Positions 8,502 through 17,571 are shown, counted from the first letter of the stretch. The stretch is 64,000 bases of DNA from UBA6249 sp043808425 (GCA_043808425.1 JAZDEW010000064.1:17065-81064); one strand, 5' to 3'. Notes: a model not told the origin generated them from the letters alone. Numbers and translations: made by a program.

Positions 8502-9239
8502 TTAAATAAATGAAGCATGATCAGGCCTGTTTTGAAATAACGGGCGGGAAAATATTGCCCTGCCCAACCTGATAATATCCGCGCCCTCTTCAATCGCGAC
8601 CTCAAAATCATCAGACATTCCCATCGAAAGCAACCAACCAGGATTTAACTGATCACGCAACTGCCTAAGTCTAGAAAAATACGGCCGGGCTTCACTAGCA
8701 TTATCCACCAACGGAGCAATGGTCATTAGCCCTTTAATTCTTACATTAGAGAATTTTATAATTTCTCTACAAACCTGTGCCAACGCTTCCGGCTTAAGTC
8801 CAAACTTCCTTACCTCCAAAGATGTCTTGACCTCTAGAAGAATGTCCTGAATTTTATTTATTTTAAAAGCCTGTTGATTAATTTGGCACGCCAAGCTAAC
8901 ACTATCAACAGAATGAATTAAATCGAATATTTTTAAAGCGTCTTTTACTTTATTTGACTGCAAGTGCCCGACCATATGCCATTTTATAGTCGATGGTCGA
9001 TGGCCGATGGTCGAGGAGAGCTGAGGGCTGATGGCTGATGGCTGACTATATTTCAAAAAGGCTTCCTGCACCCTATTTTCGCCAATATGGTTAATCCCCA
9101 AACTAGCTACTTCTTGTACCTCTTGAACACTCCTGCCTTTAGTCACACAGACGATCGTAATTTTGCCCGGATCAATTTTAGTCCTGGCGCAAGCTTCAAA
9201 CACGCGCTGATGGACTTTTTCAATGTTCTCTTTAATCAT
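8502..9239 (-). CDS. yggS: YggS-family pyridoxal phosphate homeostasis protein
   Basis: 245 residues of the PLPBP family. PLP lysine K34 lies in VCVTKGRS, followed by IGENRVQEA and WHMVGHLQSNKVK. SMGMSDDFEVAIEEGADIIRLG forms the phosphate-binding end of the TIM barrel. Members buffer PLP and affect amino-acid homeostasis. The loop between YLKYSQ-type sequence and WHMVGHLQ (residues 65-86) is built of heptamer repeats (listed separately) and replaces a loop of about 8 residues in ordinary homologues. yggS and proC are adjacent, as in many bacteria. A promoter sits just upstream with almost no leader and no SD. Confidence 0.9.
   Translation of the reverse strand: MIKENIEKVHQRVFEACARTKIDPGKITIVCVTKGRSVQEVQEVASLGINHIGENRVQEAFLKYSQPSAISPQLSSTIGHRPSTIKWHMVGHLQSNKVKDALKIFDLIHSVDSVSLACQINQQAFKINKIQDILLEVKTSLEVRKFGLKPEALAQVCREIIKFSNVRIKGLMTIAPLVDNASEARPYFSRLRQLRDQLNPGWLLSMGMSDDFEVAIEEGADIIRLGRAIFSRPLFQNRPDHASFI
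8989..9047. repeat. degenerate heptamer tandem repeat inside yggS
   Basis: About eight consecutive 7-base units of the types TCGATGG and GGCTGAT lie in frame within yggS. They code for a Ser/Pro/Ile-rich loop (SAISPQLSSTIGHRPSTIK). The period of seven is not a multiple of three, so the three frames are cycled through, yet no stop arises. A similar 7-base array of a different unit occupies 30127-30178. Confidence 0.7.
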
Positions 9240-9254
9240 AGCTTAAGCCGATAC

Positions 9255-9282
9255 GTTATACACAATAACCCAAGAGGGTCAA
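9255..9282 (-). promoter_or_regulatory. candidate sigma-70 promoter for yggS-proC-mtnP-ileS
   Basis: Minus strand TTGACC (9277-9282), 16 bp, TATAAC (9255-9260). The predicted start near 9248 leaves only about 8 nt before the yggS ATG, and no SD is visible. Confidence 0.45.
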
Positions 9283-9292
9283 TTAAAAGAAG

Positions 9293-9335
9293 CTTCGCCG
9301 GCAGATCTGACGGCTTTCGCGGCGCCTGGCGGAAG
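9293..9335. repeat. imperfect inverted repeat between ftsA and yggS
   Basis: CTTCGCCGG (9293-9301) faces CTGGCGGAAG (9326-9335) around a GC-rich core. The 130-bp ftsA-yggS gap contains this, the yggS promoter and no gene. It could act as a weak transcription barrier after the dcw cluster, but no T-run follows it. Confidence 0.35.
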
Positions 9336-9369
9336 ACAAAAACCCAGCCTAATATTATGACAAAAAAAA

Positions 9370-10626
9370 TTAAAAATATTCCTGATAAACTTCTTTAAAA
9401 CGATTAATTGTTTTAATTAACAGATTTTTGGCAGGCTTAACTAAAGCTAAATTTCCCACAGTTTTATTTTCAAGATCCTCACAAATCATCCCCAGGCAGG
9501 TTAAATAAGTCAGATACTTCTGTCCGGATAAATCACTATTCTCTTTGGCTAAAGAAGCTATCTGGGGATGATTAATCCGTCCGATAACTACCGGCACCCC
9601 GATCACGCTCTCCATCATCTCAATAAATCCCTCAGTCAATAAAGTCTTGCCCACCATAATGAAATGACTGATTTCATGAAGCGCAACTTTTGGCTCCACC
9701 GCTTCCTTAATCTGCGTACAAATTAAACGGCTAGCATTAGTAACCATAACCGCTACATCACGTTGTTTTATTGGTTTATAAAATTCATTTTTCCTAACTA
9801 AAATTTCTTTATCCTCCTGGATATGGCTAATATCCCCGATGATCCCGTGAGTACGCTTAATATCTTCGGCCAACTCAAAATTAATTTTTAAGCCTCCCGA
9901 GAGTTGCTGCGTCATACTATTACCACCTAGAGGCAGAATTTGAATACTCTGCAAAAGGCCATCTTTAAAAATCAGCAGTTCCGTTACATCGCTGCCACAA
10001 TCGCAAAATACGCTTACACCACGTTTTTCTTCTATGCCAAATACCGCCCTGCTCGTGGCCAGTCCCGAAAAAGAAAGGCTCCCAATCTCATATCCAGCCT
10101 GGCTAATCACCCGGCTTAAACTCTGCAAAGGTGCCAATCTAGCGCAGACTAAATATAAATCTACTTCTAATCTATGGCTATATAAGCCGATAGGATTAAT
10201 CACATTATTCTTAGAATCAATAGAATAGCTCGAAGGAATTACATGAATTATTTCATCCTCTAAACTAGAGCCAAGGATACGCGCCTGTTCATTAGCCGTA
10301 GCGATATCCGTGGAAGTAATCACCTTATTACCACGCTCGGCAAGAGGGATAATCGCATGGCTGTGTTTAGTTGAAATATCCTTACCTGAAAAATTAATAT
10401 GGATCGACTTAATTTTTAATCCAGATTTAATTTTTAAGCTCTTAAGAATTTTAGTCAAGCAGATAACCAGCTCAGTGGCATCCACAATCACCCCTTCTTT
10501 AACCCCGCAAGATAAAAAACAATCAAAGAAGATACTGCTTATTTTATTTTTTCTTACCAAAGCCAGTGCCGCGGATATTTTATTCGAACCTATGTCTACG
10601 GCGCAAATATAACTATTATTTAGCAT
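9370..10626 (-). CDS. ftsA: cell division protein FtsA
   Basis: 418 residues of the actin/Hsp70 ATPase fold. It has phosphate-1 motif VDIGSNKISAA (10-20), SHAIIPLAERGNKVITSTDIATA of the 1C subdomain, and FCDCGSDVTEL as phosphate-2. The C-terminal amphipathic helix (NLLIKTINRFKEVYQEYF) should be the membrane-targeting sequence. Known role: tethers FtsZ filaments to the inner membrane and recruits later division proteins. It overlaps ftsQ by 11 bp. Unusually, ftsZ does not follow; a 130-bp gap and yggS come next. Confidence 0.9.
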   Translation of the reverse strand: MLNNSYICAVDIGSNKISAALALVRKNKISSIFFDCFLSCGVKEGVIVDATELVICLTKILKSLKIKSGLKIKSIHINFSGKDISTKHSHAIIPLAERGNKVITSTDIATANEQARILGSSLEDEIIHVIPSSYSIDSKNNVINPIGLYSHRLEVDLYLVCARLAPLQSLSRVISQAGYEIGSLSFSGLATSRAVFGIEEKRGVSVFCDCGSDVTELLIFKDGLLQSIQILPLGGNSMTQQLSGGLKINFELAEDIKRTHGIIGDISHIQEDKEILVRKNEFYKPIKQRDVAVMVTNASRLICTQIKEAVEPKVALHEISHFIMVGKTLLTEGFIEMMESVIGVPVVIGRINHPQIASLAKENSDLSGQKYLTYLTCLGMICEDLENKTVGNLALVKPAKNLLIKTINRFKEVYQEYF

Positions 10627-11404
10627 TGTTCAATTTGATTAACGGTTCCTTAAACCTAAGGTCAATATACTTAATATTGGCCCATTCCTCGCGCTCCTGA
10701 ATCACCAGGCCCCCTAGAATCATCATCTTTTGCCTAATATTATATGCTCCGGTGCGCACTTCAAAACCTAACCACTCTGCGCCAGGAACAGCTAAAGTAT
10801 AATTGGCAATTTGCCTGGGCAAGAACATAAAAAATCCAGCGCTTCCTAGATCAGCCACATCAATCTTTTTTAGGGTAAACCCACCAAAAGCTTTATTTGC
10901 CTTAAACTCATTAATAATACTTAAAGCTAAATCTAACTCTAAGCGCTTATAACTCATTCCCGGCTTAGGCGCAAATATCTTGGTTTCTAAGCCATAAATT
11001 ATCGGTAATTCTAGATTCTCAGTCGTAGTGTCCGGATGAAATAACACTCCCTGCTCATCGATGGCAAAATTCTTATAGAACTTTACCAGAGCCAACGGCC
11101 TGCGTTTTAAAAAATCTACCACTATGGAGCTAGGCAAAATCCGAGCAAACCTAACCTTACGACAATCCGGACATCTTAACGTCGCCCTCGCGGCCTCATT
11201 ATTTAAATTTAAAGTGAATATATTTCTACCTTTTAAATATTCAAATTGATCATCAGAATTCCTAACGATGACCTGTTTAACGGCAAAAAAATCCGCAGTA
11301 ATTAATACTTTCCAAATATATCCTATAATAAAAGAGATGGCAAGTAAAATTATCAACAAGATACTAATAATTTTTGCGGGTAAATTAAATTTTTTTTTCC
11401 TCAC
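10616..11404 (-). CDS. ftsQ: cell division protein FtsQ/DivIB
   Basis: 262 residues. A short cytoplasmic tail and one transmembrane helix (about 10-32) are followed by a POTRA domain (DFFAVKQVIVRN onward) and a beta domain (VDFLKRRPLALVKF, then FAIDEQGVLFHP) typical of FtsQ. Known role: bridges early and late divisome proteins in the periplasm with FtsL and FtsB. The start is GTG in a GTGA overlap with ddl, with an AAGGAGG SD. A CPDC cysteine pair lies in the POTRA domain and could be a disulfide or a metal site; I do not know this as a family feature. Confidence 0.85.
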   Translation of the reverse strand: MRKKKFNLPAKIISILLIILLAISFIIGYIWKVLITADFFAVKQVIVRNSDDQFEYLKGRNIFTLNLNNEAARATLRCPDCRKVRFARILPSSIVVDFLKRRPLALVKFYKNFAIDEQGVLFHPDTTTENLELPIIYGLETKIFAPKPGMSYKRLELDLALSIINEFKANKAFGGFTLKKIDVADLGSAGFFMFLPRQIANYTLAVPGAEWLGFEVRTGAYNIRQKMMILGGLVIQEREEWANIKYIDLRFKEPLIKLNNAK

Positions 11405-12402
11405 CCGGCCCCTCCTTCCTTGATCTCGTTAACCAGCCCCTTGAAAGGGGCCGACGCATATGCTAATTCCAACAATTTAAGACAAAGCCGGCTAAAATCA
11501 ATACCCGCAATTTTAGCCGCTTTGGGCAAAAGGCTAGTGGCGGTCATCCCGGGTATAGTATTAACCTCTAAAATACACACCGAGCCATCCTTAGCTAAAA
11601 TAATATCCACCCGCGAACAGCCATAGCAACCCAAAAATTTATGTGCCCGCAAAGCTGCCTTTTGGACCTCTAAAGTCACCCTTGGGCCTAAAACAGCAGG
11701 AACAATATACTGCGTTGAGCCCGTTTGATATTTAGCCGTAAAATCAAAAAATTTATGCTTAGGGATAATTTCAATTACCGGTAAAGCTTGCTCATCCAAA
11801 ATGCCAACGGTGAGCTCCCTTCCCGATACATACTCCTGTAAAATTATATGCTCATCAAATTGAAAAGCCAGATCAATGGCCGCCGGTAATTCTTGCCCGC
11901 GCTCTACGAGCGATAACCCGATACTCGATCCTTGATTGGCCGGTTTAACCACCAGAGGAAAACCAAGCTGATTTTTAAAAGCTGGGCCTTTTCCAAAAGC
12001 ATAGCTCTTCTGATAAATTGACTTCTTGATAAACTGAGATTTCGGTACACATAATCCGGCTTGCGAAAATATTTCTAATGAACCAATCTTATCCATCGCC
12101 AGCTGGCTGGCCCTAACCCCGGAGGCAGTAAAGGGGAGATTTAATCTATCTAAAATCCCCTGAATCACGCCATCTTCACCATAACGGCCATGCAAAGCGA
12201 TAAACGCGCAATCTAAATTATACTTTTTAAGTAAGCTGGAATTCTCCTGCAAATTATCCATAGCGATATCAATCGCTACTACCTCCAGGCCGGCCTCCTT
12301 AAGCGCAGAAAAAACAGCCTGTCCGCTTTTTAAAGAAATCTCCCTTTCCGAAGAAGGCCCGCCCATTAAAACGCCGACTCTACCAAAATCTTTTATTTCC
12401 AT
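11401..12402 (-). CDS. ddl: D-alanine--D-alanine ligase
   Basis: 333 residues of the ATP-grasp fold. Seen motifs: GVLMGGPSSEREISLKSG (first D-Ala site), LHGRYGEDGVIQG, FPLVVKPANQGSSIGL (ATP and omega-loop region), GRELTVGIL, and EVNTIPGMTATSLLP (metal-binding ExN). Known role: makes the D-Ala-D-Ala dipeptide added by MurF, in the cytoplasm. It sits between murB and ftsQ with short overlaps on both sides, so the whole block is co-translated. Confidence 0.95.
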   Translation of the reverse strand: MEIKDFGRVGVLMGGPSSEREISLKSGQAVFSALKEAGLEVVAIDIAMDNLQENSSLLKKYNLDCAFIALHGRYGEDGVIQGILDRLNLPFTASGVRASQLAMDKIGSLEIFSQAGLCVPKSQFIKKSIYQKSYAFGKGPAFKNQLGFPLVVKPANQGSSIGLSLVERGQELPAAIDLAFQFDEHIILQEYVSGRELTVGILDEQALPVIEIIPKHKFFDFTAKYQTGSTQYIVPAVLGPRVTLEVQKAALRAHKFLGCYGCSRVDIILAKDGSVCILEVNTIPGMTATSLLPKAAKIAGIDFSRLCLKLLELAYASAPFKGLVNEIKEGGAG

Positions 12403-13274
12403 ATTTTTATCTCAGGCTCTAAGTTAATTTTAAATTTTTCCCATACTTTTTTTTGCATCAAATCCATGAGCGATAAAACATCCTTGCTCTTGGCCTTCGC
12501 GGTATTCAAAATAAAATTCGCGTGCCGCTTAGAGATCACTGCCCCCCCCTTGGCCTTACCCTTTAATCCGCAGGCATCAACCAATCTACCGGCAGAGCCC
12601 AAAGAAGGATTCTTAAAAATACACCCGGCACTGAGCAAGTTATGGCCATAAGATTGCTTACGCCGCGAGAGATATTCGTTTATCTTTGTTAAAATTACTT
12701 TCTTTGGCGCAGCATGCAGCTTAAGCTTAGCCCAGATAATAATATATTTATTTAAATTGGATTTTCGATAAGCAAACTTCAGCTGCTGGCTGGTCAGCAG
12801 TTTTAGCTTTCCACTATAATCTAGGACACCTACCTGCTTTACCAATTCTCCTATAGAGCTACCCCAGGCGCCGGCATTGCCCATCAATGAACCACCCAAT
12901 GTCCCGGGGATACCCACCAGAAACTCCGAACCACTTAAATTGTTCTTCTTTGAAAATGAAATAAATTCATTTAATTTTAAACCGCTCCAGGCCACTACAC
13001 AACTACCCTGACAAGAACATTTTCTAAAATCCCGGCTGCTTAATCTAATCACCAGCCCATCTAAACCTTTATCACTAACCAGGATATTGCTGCCCGCTCC
13101 CAGGATAAAAACATCCAGGCCATTATGCCTAGCAATCACTAACGCCTCTTGTAGTGCTTTAAGATTCTGCGGTTCAAAAAAATATTTTGCCCGGCCCCCA
13201 ATCCTAAAACTCGTAAAACTTGCCAAATTAATTTTGGTTTTTATTGCCTTATTTAAGTGCCCGGACCAATGCAT
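12393..13274 (-). CDS. murB: UDP-N-acetylenolpyruvoylglucosamine reductase
   Basis: 293 residues. FAD-binding segments TSFRIGGRA, LGAGSNILVSDKGLDG and GIPGTLGGSLMGNAGAWG are clear, and EPEIKIW ends the protein, supplying the last catalytic glutamate. The proton-donor motif reads SAGCIFKNP with C218 where many MurBs have serine; cysteine variants are known in the family. The compact form, lacking extra C-terminal loops, resembles type II MurB. Known role: NADPH reduction of enolpyruvyl-UDP-GlcNAc to UDP-MurNAc. Its ATG lies inside murC (26-bp overlap). Confidence 0.94.
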   Translation of the reverse strand: MHWSGHLNKAIKTKINLASFTSFRIGGRAKYFFEPQNLKALQEALVIARHNGLDVFILGAGSNILVSDKGLDGLVIRLSSRDFRKCSCQGSCVVAWSGLKLNEFISFSKKNNLSGSEFLVGIPGTLGGSLMGNAGAWGSSIGELVKQVGVLDYSGKLKLLTSQQLKFAYRKSNLNKYIIIWAKLKLHAAPKKVILTKINEYLSRRKQSYGHNLLSAGCIFKNPSLGSAGRLVDACGLKGKAKGGAVISKRHANFILNTAKAKSKDVLSLMDLMQKKVWEKFKINLEPEIKIWK

Positions 13275-14607
13275 CGCTAACCCTCACAATATCCCCTGCT
13301 CCTAAGGTCATCACCAGATCGCCTTCTCTAATTATGCCCAAAATATGGGCAAGGATACCTTCTTTAGGCAGATAGAAGGCTTCTTTATCCGGAGCATGTT
13401 CTTTTATTTTTTTTAATAACTCCAAAGCGCTTACTCCTTCTATCGGCTGCTCACTAGCCGCATAAATATCGGTAATAATCAAATAATCCGCCAGCGCAAA
13501 AGATTGAATAAAATCATTTAAAAGCAATTGCGTACGGGTATAACGATGCGGCTGGAACACGATGATTTTTCGCTTAATCTTCAAATTAGCTACTGCCGCC
13601 AAAGAAGCTTTAATTTCCGAAGGATGATGCGCATAATCATCAATAACCAGATATTTATCACTTTGAAATTTAATCTCTAATCTGCGGCCAGCGCCTTTAT
13701 ATCCCTCTAGGCTACTGCGTATATGCTTTAAATCAATACCTAGCTCTAATCCCAGGCCAATTACCGCCAAGGCATTGGAAATATTATGCCTTCCCCCTAG
13801 AGACAAATGAAAACGCAAAATAAATTTATCTTTAAAATAACAATCAAAATCTGAAACCAGCCCATGTAATTCGATGTTTTTAGCGCAAATATCAGCCGAA
13901 TGGTCTAGGCCAAAAAATACGCGCTTGCCCTCATAGTCGCGCATCAGCTTTAAAAGACAAGGGTCGTCAAAACAAGCAAAAACACAACCTCCCGCCAAGG
14001 TCTGTTTAATAAAAAGCCCAAAGGCGGCTAATACATTGCTAAAATTATGATAATAATCCAAATGCTCATGGTCAATATTCGTAATAATAGAATACTTGGG
14101 TGTATAGCTTAAGAAGGACCCGTCAGATTCGTCAGCTTCAGCAACAAAAAACTGGCCGCTTCCTAAACAAGCATTGGTCTGGATATTATTCAGAATGCCC
14201 CCAATAGCTACCGTAGGACAAACCCCTGCTTCCATAAGCATATAAGAAATTAAAGAAGTAGTCGTGGTCTTACCATGGCTACCAGCAACGGTTATAACTG
14301 TTTTTTGCCGCATCAGCTCGGCGAGAGCCTGTGCCCTCTTAATCAAAGGTATACCTAAAACCCTGCTCTGATACACCTCAGGGTTATCCGCGGTAATAAC
14401 CGAAGAATAGACCACTACATCCTGCTGGGATATATTTTGTGCGCGATGTCCCAGAAAAATCTCTGCCCCCAGGCCAGCCAACTGCCGCGTAATAAGATTT
14501 TCTTTTAAATCCGAGCCGCTTACCCTGAATCCGCTCTCCAACATCAAACGCGCAATCCCGCTCATCCCGATCCCGCCTATACCGATAAAATGATAATATT
14601 TTCTCAT
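13249..14607 (-). CDS. murC: UDP-N-acetylmuramate--L-alanine ligase
   Basis: About 452 residues. The N-terminal UDP-binding motif is IGIGGIGMSGIA, the P-loop is VAGSHGKTTTTSLI, and EADESDGSF and NIDHEHLDYY follow as central-domain motifs. DDYAHHPSEI belongs to the C-terminal domain and is specific for MurC. I start at ATG 14605-14607, whose ATGA overlaps the stop of the peptidase gene, rather than the ATG 21 bp further upstream, which has no SD. Known role: adds L-Ala to UDP-MurNAc. Confidence 0.95.
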   Translation of the reverse strand: MRKYYHFIGIGGIGMSGIARLMLESGFRVSGSDLKENLITRQLAGLGAEIFLGHRAQNISQQDVVVYSSVITADNPEVYQSRVLGIPLIKRAQALAELMRQKTVITVAGSHGKTTTTSLISYMLMEAGVCPTVAIGGILNNIQTNACLGSGQFFVAEADESDGSFLSYTPKYSIITNIDHEHLDYYHNFSNVLAAFGLFIKQTLAGGCVFACFDDPCLLKLMRDYEGKRVFFGLDHSADICAKNIELHGLVSDFDCYFKDKFILRFHLSLGGRHNISNALAVIGLGLELGIDLKHIRSSLEGYKGAGRRLEIKFQSDKYLVIDDYAHHPSEIKASLAAVANLKIKRKIIVFQPHRYTRTQLLLNDFIQSFALADYLIITDIYAASEQPIEGVSALELLKKIKEHAPDKEAFYLPKEGILAHILGIIREGDLVMTLGAGDIVRVSDALVRALK

Positions 14608-15380
14608 AATAAAAGCTGTTCCTTCCATGAACTTTCAAGTTCCTGCAAACTAGCAAAAGCATAGGCCATCCTAAGCGCCCTAACTAAATCTTTATAATCT
14701 CGCAGCCAATGACAAAAAAGCACAAATTTATCCCTACCAAACTCTTTAATCAGATAATTCAATAAGCTATAGGATTCGGCATAAAACAGCTCTATTAACT
14801 GCTTATCTTTTACGCGCATTAAATCAAACCTATTTAATTGGTCTAAACTCATAAAGTTATTTGTCCTAACTTTTGCGGCCAAATACCTCTGCACTGACTG
14901 ATTTTCAGATTGTCTTTCCTGAAAAGTAGCCACCCCTTCTTCCAGCCAAAGCGGAACAGCCGGATTATTAAAACCAACCACCTCTCTAAAAATAATATGC
15001 GCCAACTCATGCGCCAGAACATGATCTAAAAACCCTGGAGCAGCCGCATAGCATTGGATAGATTTATTACTCACCGTTACTAAGCCAGCGGACCAATCTG
15101 GGCCGCTATTTTCTTTCATGTATTCTTCTTGGGTATCAAAAAGATAAATTTTTGCGCGGTTATCCCAGGTCCAGAAGTTAAAACGGTTAAATCCAAAATC
15201 ATCCGTAATTTTTTCATAATATCCTTCCGCCTTTTTAATCAACCGGTCTAGCAAGGCCTCCGAAGCACCCCGATAAAAAACCTGAAAATGCGTGCTTTTG
15301 GATACGCGCCAATCCTGATTTTGCGCAAAAACCAATACCGGCGTAAAAATAAATAAAATTAATAATCTTAATTTAAACAT
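14604..15380 (-). CDS. secreted gluzincin-type metallopeptidase (peptidase MA-like)
   Basis: 258 residues. A signal peptide (1-19, ending VFA before Q) predicts export. The zinc motif HELAH lies at 124-128 and the third ligand is probably in WLEEGVATF (about 145-152), giving the HExxH...E pattern of gluzincins. The architecture resembles the peptidase MA-like families whose substrates are mostly unknown. It lies between murG and murC with 1-bp and 4-bp overlaps, so it is built into the wall operon. A role in envelope protein or wall maturation is inferred from position only. Confidence 0.75.
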   Translation of the reverse strand: MFKLRLLILFIFTPVLVFAQNQDWRVSKSTHFQVFYRGASEALLDRLIKKAEGYYEKITDDFGFNRFNFWTWDNRAKIYLFDTQEEYMKENSGPDWSAGLVTVSNKSIQCYAAAPGFLDHVLAHELAHIIFREVVGFNNPAVPLWLEEGVATFQERQSENQSVQRYLAAKVRTNNFMSLDQLNRFDLMRVKDKQLIELFYAESYSLLNYLIKEFGRDKFVLFCHWLRDYKDLVRALRMAYAFASLQELESSWKEQLLL

Positions 15381-16459
15381 TACTTTAGCTTTAACACCTC
15401 GCTTGACAGCCTTTCTGTTGCATTTAAAGCCGGCAGCCCTTGATACGCTTTTTGCATTTCTTTAAGTTTTTCATGATTACAAAAGTATGCCTGTAAACTT
15501 TCTTTTAATTTATCCGCACTTAATTCCGCATCGAGCATTATTTCGGCCGCGCCAACATCTGCTAAAACCTGCGCATTAGCTAACTGATGCGCATAAGCAA
15601 AAGGATACGGAATCAATAACGCCGGTAAATTAAATTTTTGTATTTCCGCAATCGTGGTAGCTCCGGCCCGGCAAATTACCAGGTCGGCTGCGCTATAGGC
15701 ATATTCCATCTGATGAAAAAAATCATAAAGCTTATAGGCCAAAGGCAACACTGCGTACTCAGCTGCCAGCCAAGTAAAATCCTGCGTTCCGCAGATATGA
15801 ATCACCTGCAAATCATCCTTTTTTTGATAAGCAGACAACACCTCCAGGCATGCCGCATTTATTCTATGCGCCCCCTGGCTGCCACCCATAATTAAAATAG
15901 TGAATTTTCCTTCTTTAAACTTAAAAAAAAACCCGGCCTTTTTTTTATCCATCCGCGACAAGCCCCTGCGTAGAGGGTTACCCGTTAAAATAATTTTATG
16001 AGGAGCGATATTGAGATAATTACGAGTCTGGCTAAATGATACCGCGACTTTATCTACCAGCTTGACCAATAATTTATTGGCCCTACCGCAAATAACATTT
16101 TGCTCATGAATCATCGTTTTTATCCTGAATAACCAGGCCCAAAATATTAAGGCAACAGTATTTAAGCTGCCGAATCCCACAACCAGATCCGGTTTAAATT
16201 TTACAATTATCCGCAATGACGCCCAGGCGCCAGCTAAAAAAAAGTAAAAGCCAAATATATTTTTACGATTTAAATTAAAGCTCAAATTAGCCGCGGGAAT
16301 ATACTTTACTTGTCCCGGAGCGACAGGAATCTCATCCTGATGGATTTTTTGCGGTAACACCAAGAGCGCTTCTTGCCCGGAATTATTTAATGAGTCCAAA
16401 AGAGCGATCGCCGGAAAAATATGGCCGCCGCTGGAGCCGGTAACAATCAAAACACGCAT
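15380..16459 (-). CDS. murG: UDP-GlcNAc:undecaprenyl-PP-MurNAc-pentapeptide GlcNAc transferase
   Basis: GT28 glycosyltransferase of about 359 residues. The N-terminal lipid-acceptor loop reads TGSSGGHIFPA, a variant of the usual GGTGGHI. ILIMGGSQGAHRIN (second glycine loop) and ICRAGATTIAEIQKFNLPALLIPYP (UDP-GlcNAc site) are canonical. I start at ATG 16457-16459, 9 nt after GGAG; the in-frame start 36 bp upstream lies inside ftsW. Known role: converts lipid I to lipid II on the inner face of the membrane. Confidence 0.94.
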   Translation of the reverse strand: MRVLIVTGSSGGHIFPAIALLDSLNNSGQEALLVLPQKIHQDEIPVAPGQVKYIPAANLSFNLNRKNIFGFYFFLAGAWASLRIIVKFKPDLVVGFGSLNTVALIFWAWLFRIKTMIHEQNVICGRANKLLVKLVDKVAVSFSQTRNYLNIAPHKIILTGNPLRRGLSRMDKKKAGFFFKFKEGKFTILIMGGSQGAHRINAACLEVLSAYQKKDDLQVIHICGTQDFTWLAAEYAVLPLAYKLYDFFHQMEYAYSAADLVICRAGATTIAEIQKFNLPALLIPYPFAYAHQLANAQVLADVGAAEIMLDAELSADKLKESLQAYFCNHEKLKEMQKAYQGLPALNATERLSSEVLKLK

Positions 16460-16476
16460 AGCTAAAGTCTCCGATC

Positions 16477-17571
16477 TTAAGGATACTCTCCGCAACGAGC
16501 GATATTAATCAAAATACCCAGGCTAACCATATCAAAGATTAACGATGAGCCCCCGTAGCTAATAAACGGCAGCGGTAAGCCCTTAGTGGGAAAAACTCCG
16601 CAAGAAACACCAATATTAATAATCGCCTTAATCGAAATCATTAAAATTAACCCCAGAGCAAGAAAATATCCGAACCTGTCTTGTGCATTCTTAATAATTT
16701 TAAGCCCTTGATAAATAAAAATCATAAACAACGCTATTATCCCTAAGGTGCCCAACAAACCCAGCTCTTCGCCAATGATGGAAAAAATAAAATCAGTATG
16801 CGCCGCCGGAAGATAAAAAAGTTTCTGCTGAGAATGGCCCAGCCCCCTGCCAAATATCCCCCCTGAACCAATAGCAATCTGCGATTGAATAATCTGAAAA
16901 CCTGACCCTTTAGGATCAAGCCAGGGATTTATAAAAGCTAAAATTCTCGCTCGGCGATAAGGCACGCTAAAAATTAAAAAATAAAATACCGGCAAGCTAC
17001 AAAGCAACATGTTCAAAATATACTTGCCTCTAACCCCGCCCACAAAAAGCATAGTTAAAACTACGCTGCCTAAAGCGATAATCGTACCTAAATCCGGCTG
17101 CAAAAGTATCAGCAAAGCCACTGCCCCCAACATACATACCGCGGGCATAAAACCGGCCACTAACGTTTTAATCTTATCTTCTTTACGAGAGATAAAATCA
17201 GCAATATAAATAATAAGCGCCAAATTGGCAAACTCCGAAGGCTGAAAACTAATAAATTTAAATCTAAACCAGCGCCGAGCTCCGGAAACTTCTCTACCTA
17301 CTCCGGGTATCAGCACTAAAATCAGTAAGCCTAGAGCAATCCAAATCAGCCAGTGAACATATTTCCTAAAAAAACGATAGTCAATAACCATGGCCGCGAA
17401 AGCCAACAGCGATCCGACAAACAAAAAAGATAAATGCCGCTTTAAAAAATAAAAACTATCTTTATACCTCTCCCAGGCATAGATACTTGAAGAGCTATAG
17501 ATCATTACGATACCGATACAAACGAGTACAACCGATACCGTAAGCAAGTTAATTCGCGTTTTCCTAACCAT
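16477..17571 (-). CDS. ftsW: SEDS peptidoglycan polymerase FtsW
   Basis: 364 residues with about ten transmembrane helices. Seen SEDS motifs: VGREVSGARRWF, FQPSEFANLALIIYIA, LQPDLGTIIAL, GRGLGHSQQKLFYLPAAHTDFIF, and GLPLPFISYGGSSL at the end. Known role: septal lipid II polymerase working with the class B PBP (ftsI in this cluster). Position between murD and murG distinguishes it from RodA. It overlaps murD by 8 bp. Confidence 0.94.
   Translation of the reverse strand: MVRKTRINLLTVSVVLVCIGIVMIYSSSSIYAWERYKDSFYFLKRHLSFLFVGSLLAFAAMVIDYRFFRKYVHWLIWIALGLLILVLIPGVGREVSGARRWFRFKFISFQPSEFANLALIIYIADFISRKEDKIKTLVAGFMPAVCMLGAVALLILLQPDLGTIIALGSVVLTMLFVGGVRGKYILNMLLCSLPVFYFLIFSVPYRRARILAFINPWLDPKGSGFQIIQSQIAIGSGGIFGRGLGHSQQKLFYLPAAHTDFIFSIIGEELGLLGTLGIIALFMIFIYQGLKIIKNAQDRFGYFLALGLILMISIKAIINIGVSCGVFPTKGLPLPFISYGGSSLIFDMVSLGILINIARCGEYP

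Noticed and set aside
9240..9369. Remnant of ftsZ
   Set aside because: None of the FtsZ tubulin signature or other motifs appear in any frame of the gap.
14384..14662. Minus-strand ORF of 92 codons over the murC start
   Set aside because: It is a shifted frame of murC and the metallopeptidase gene; both of those have family motifs and coupled start/stop codons.
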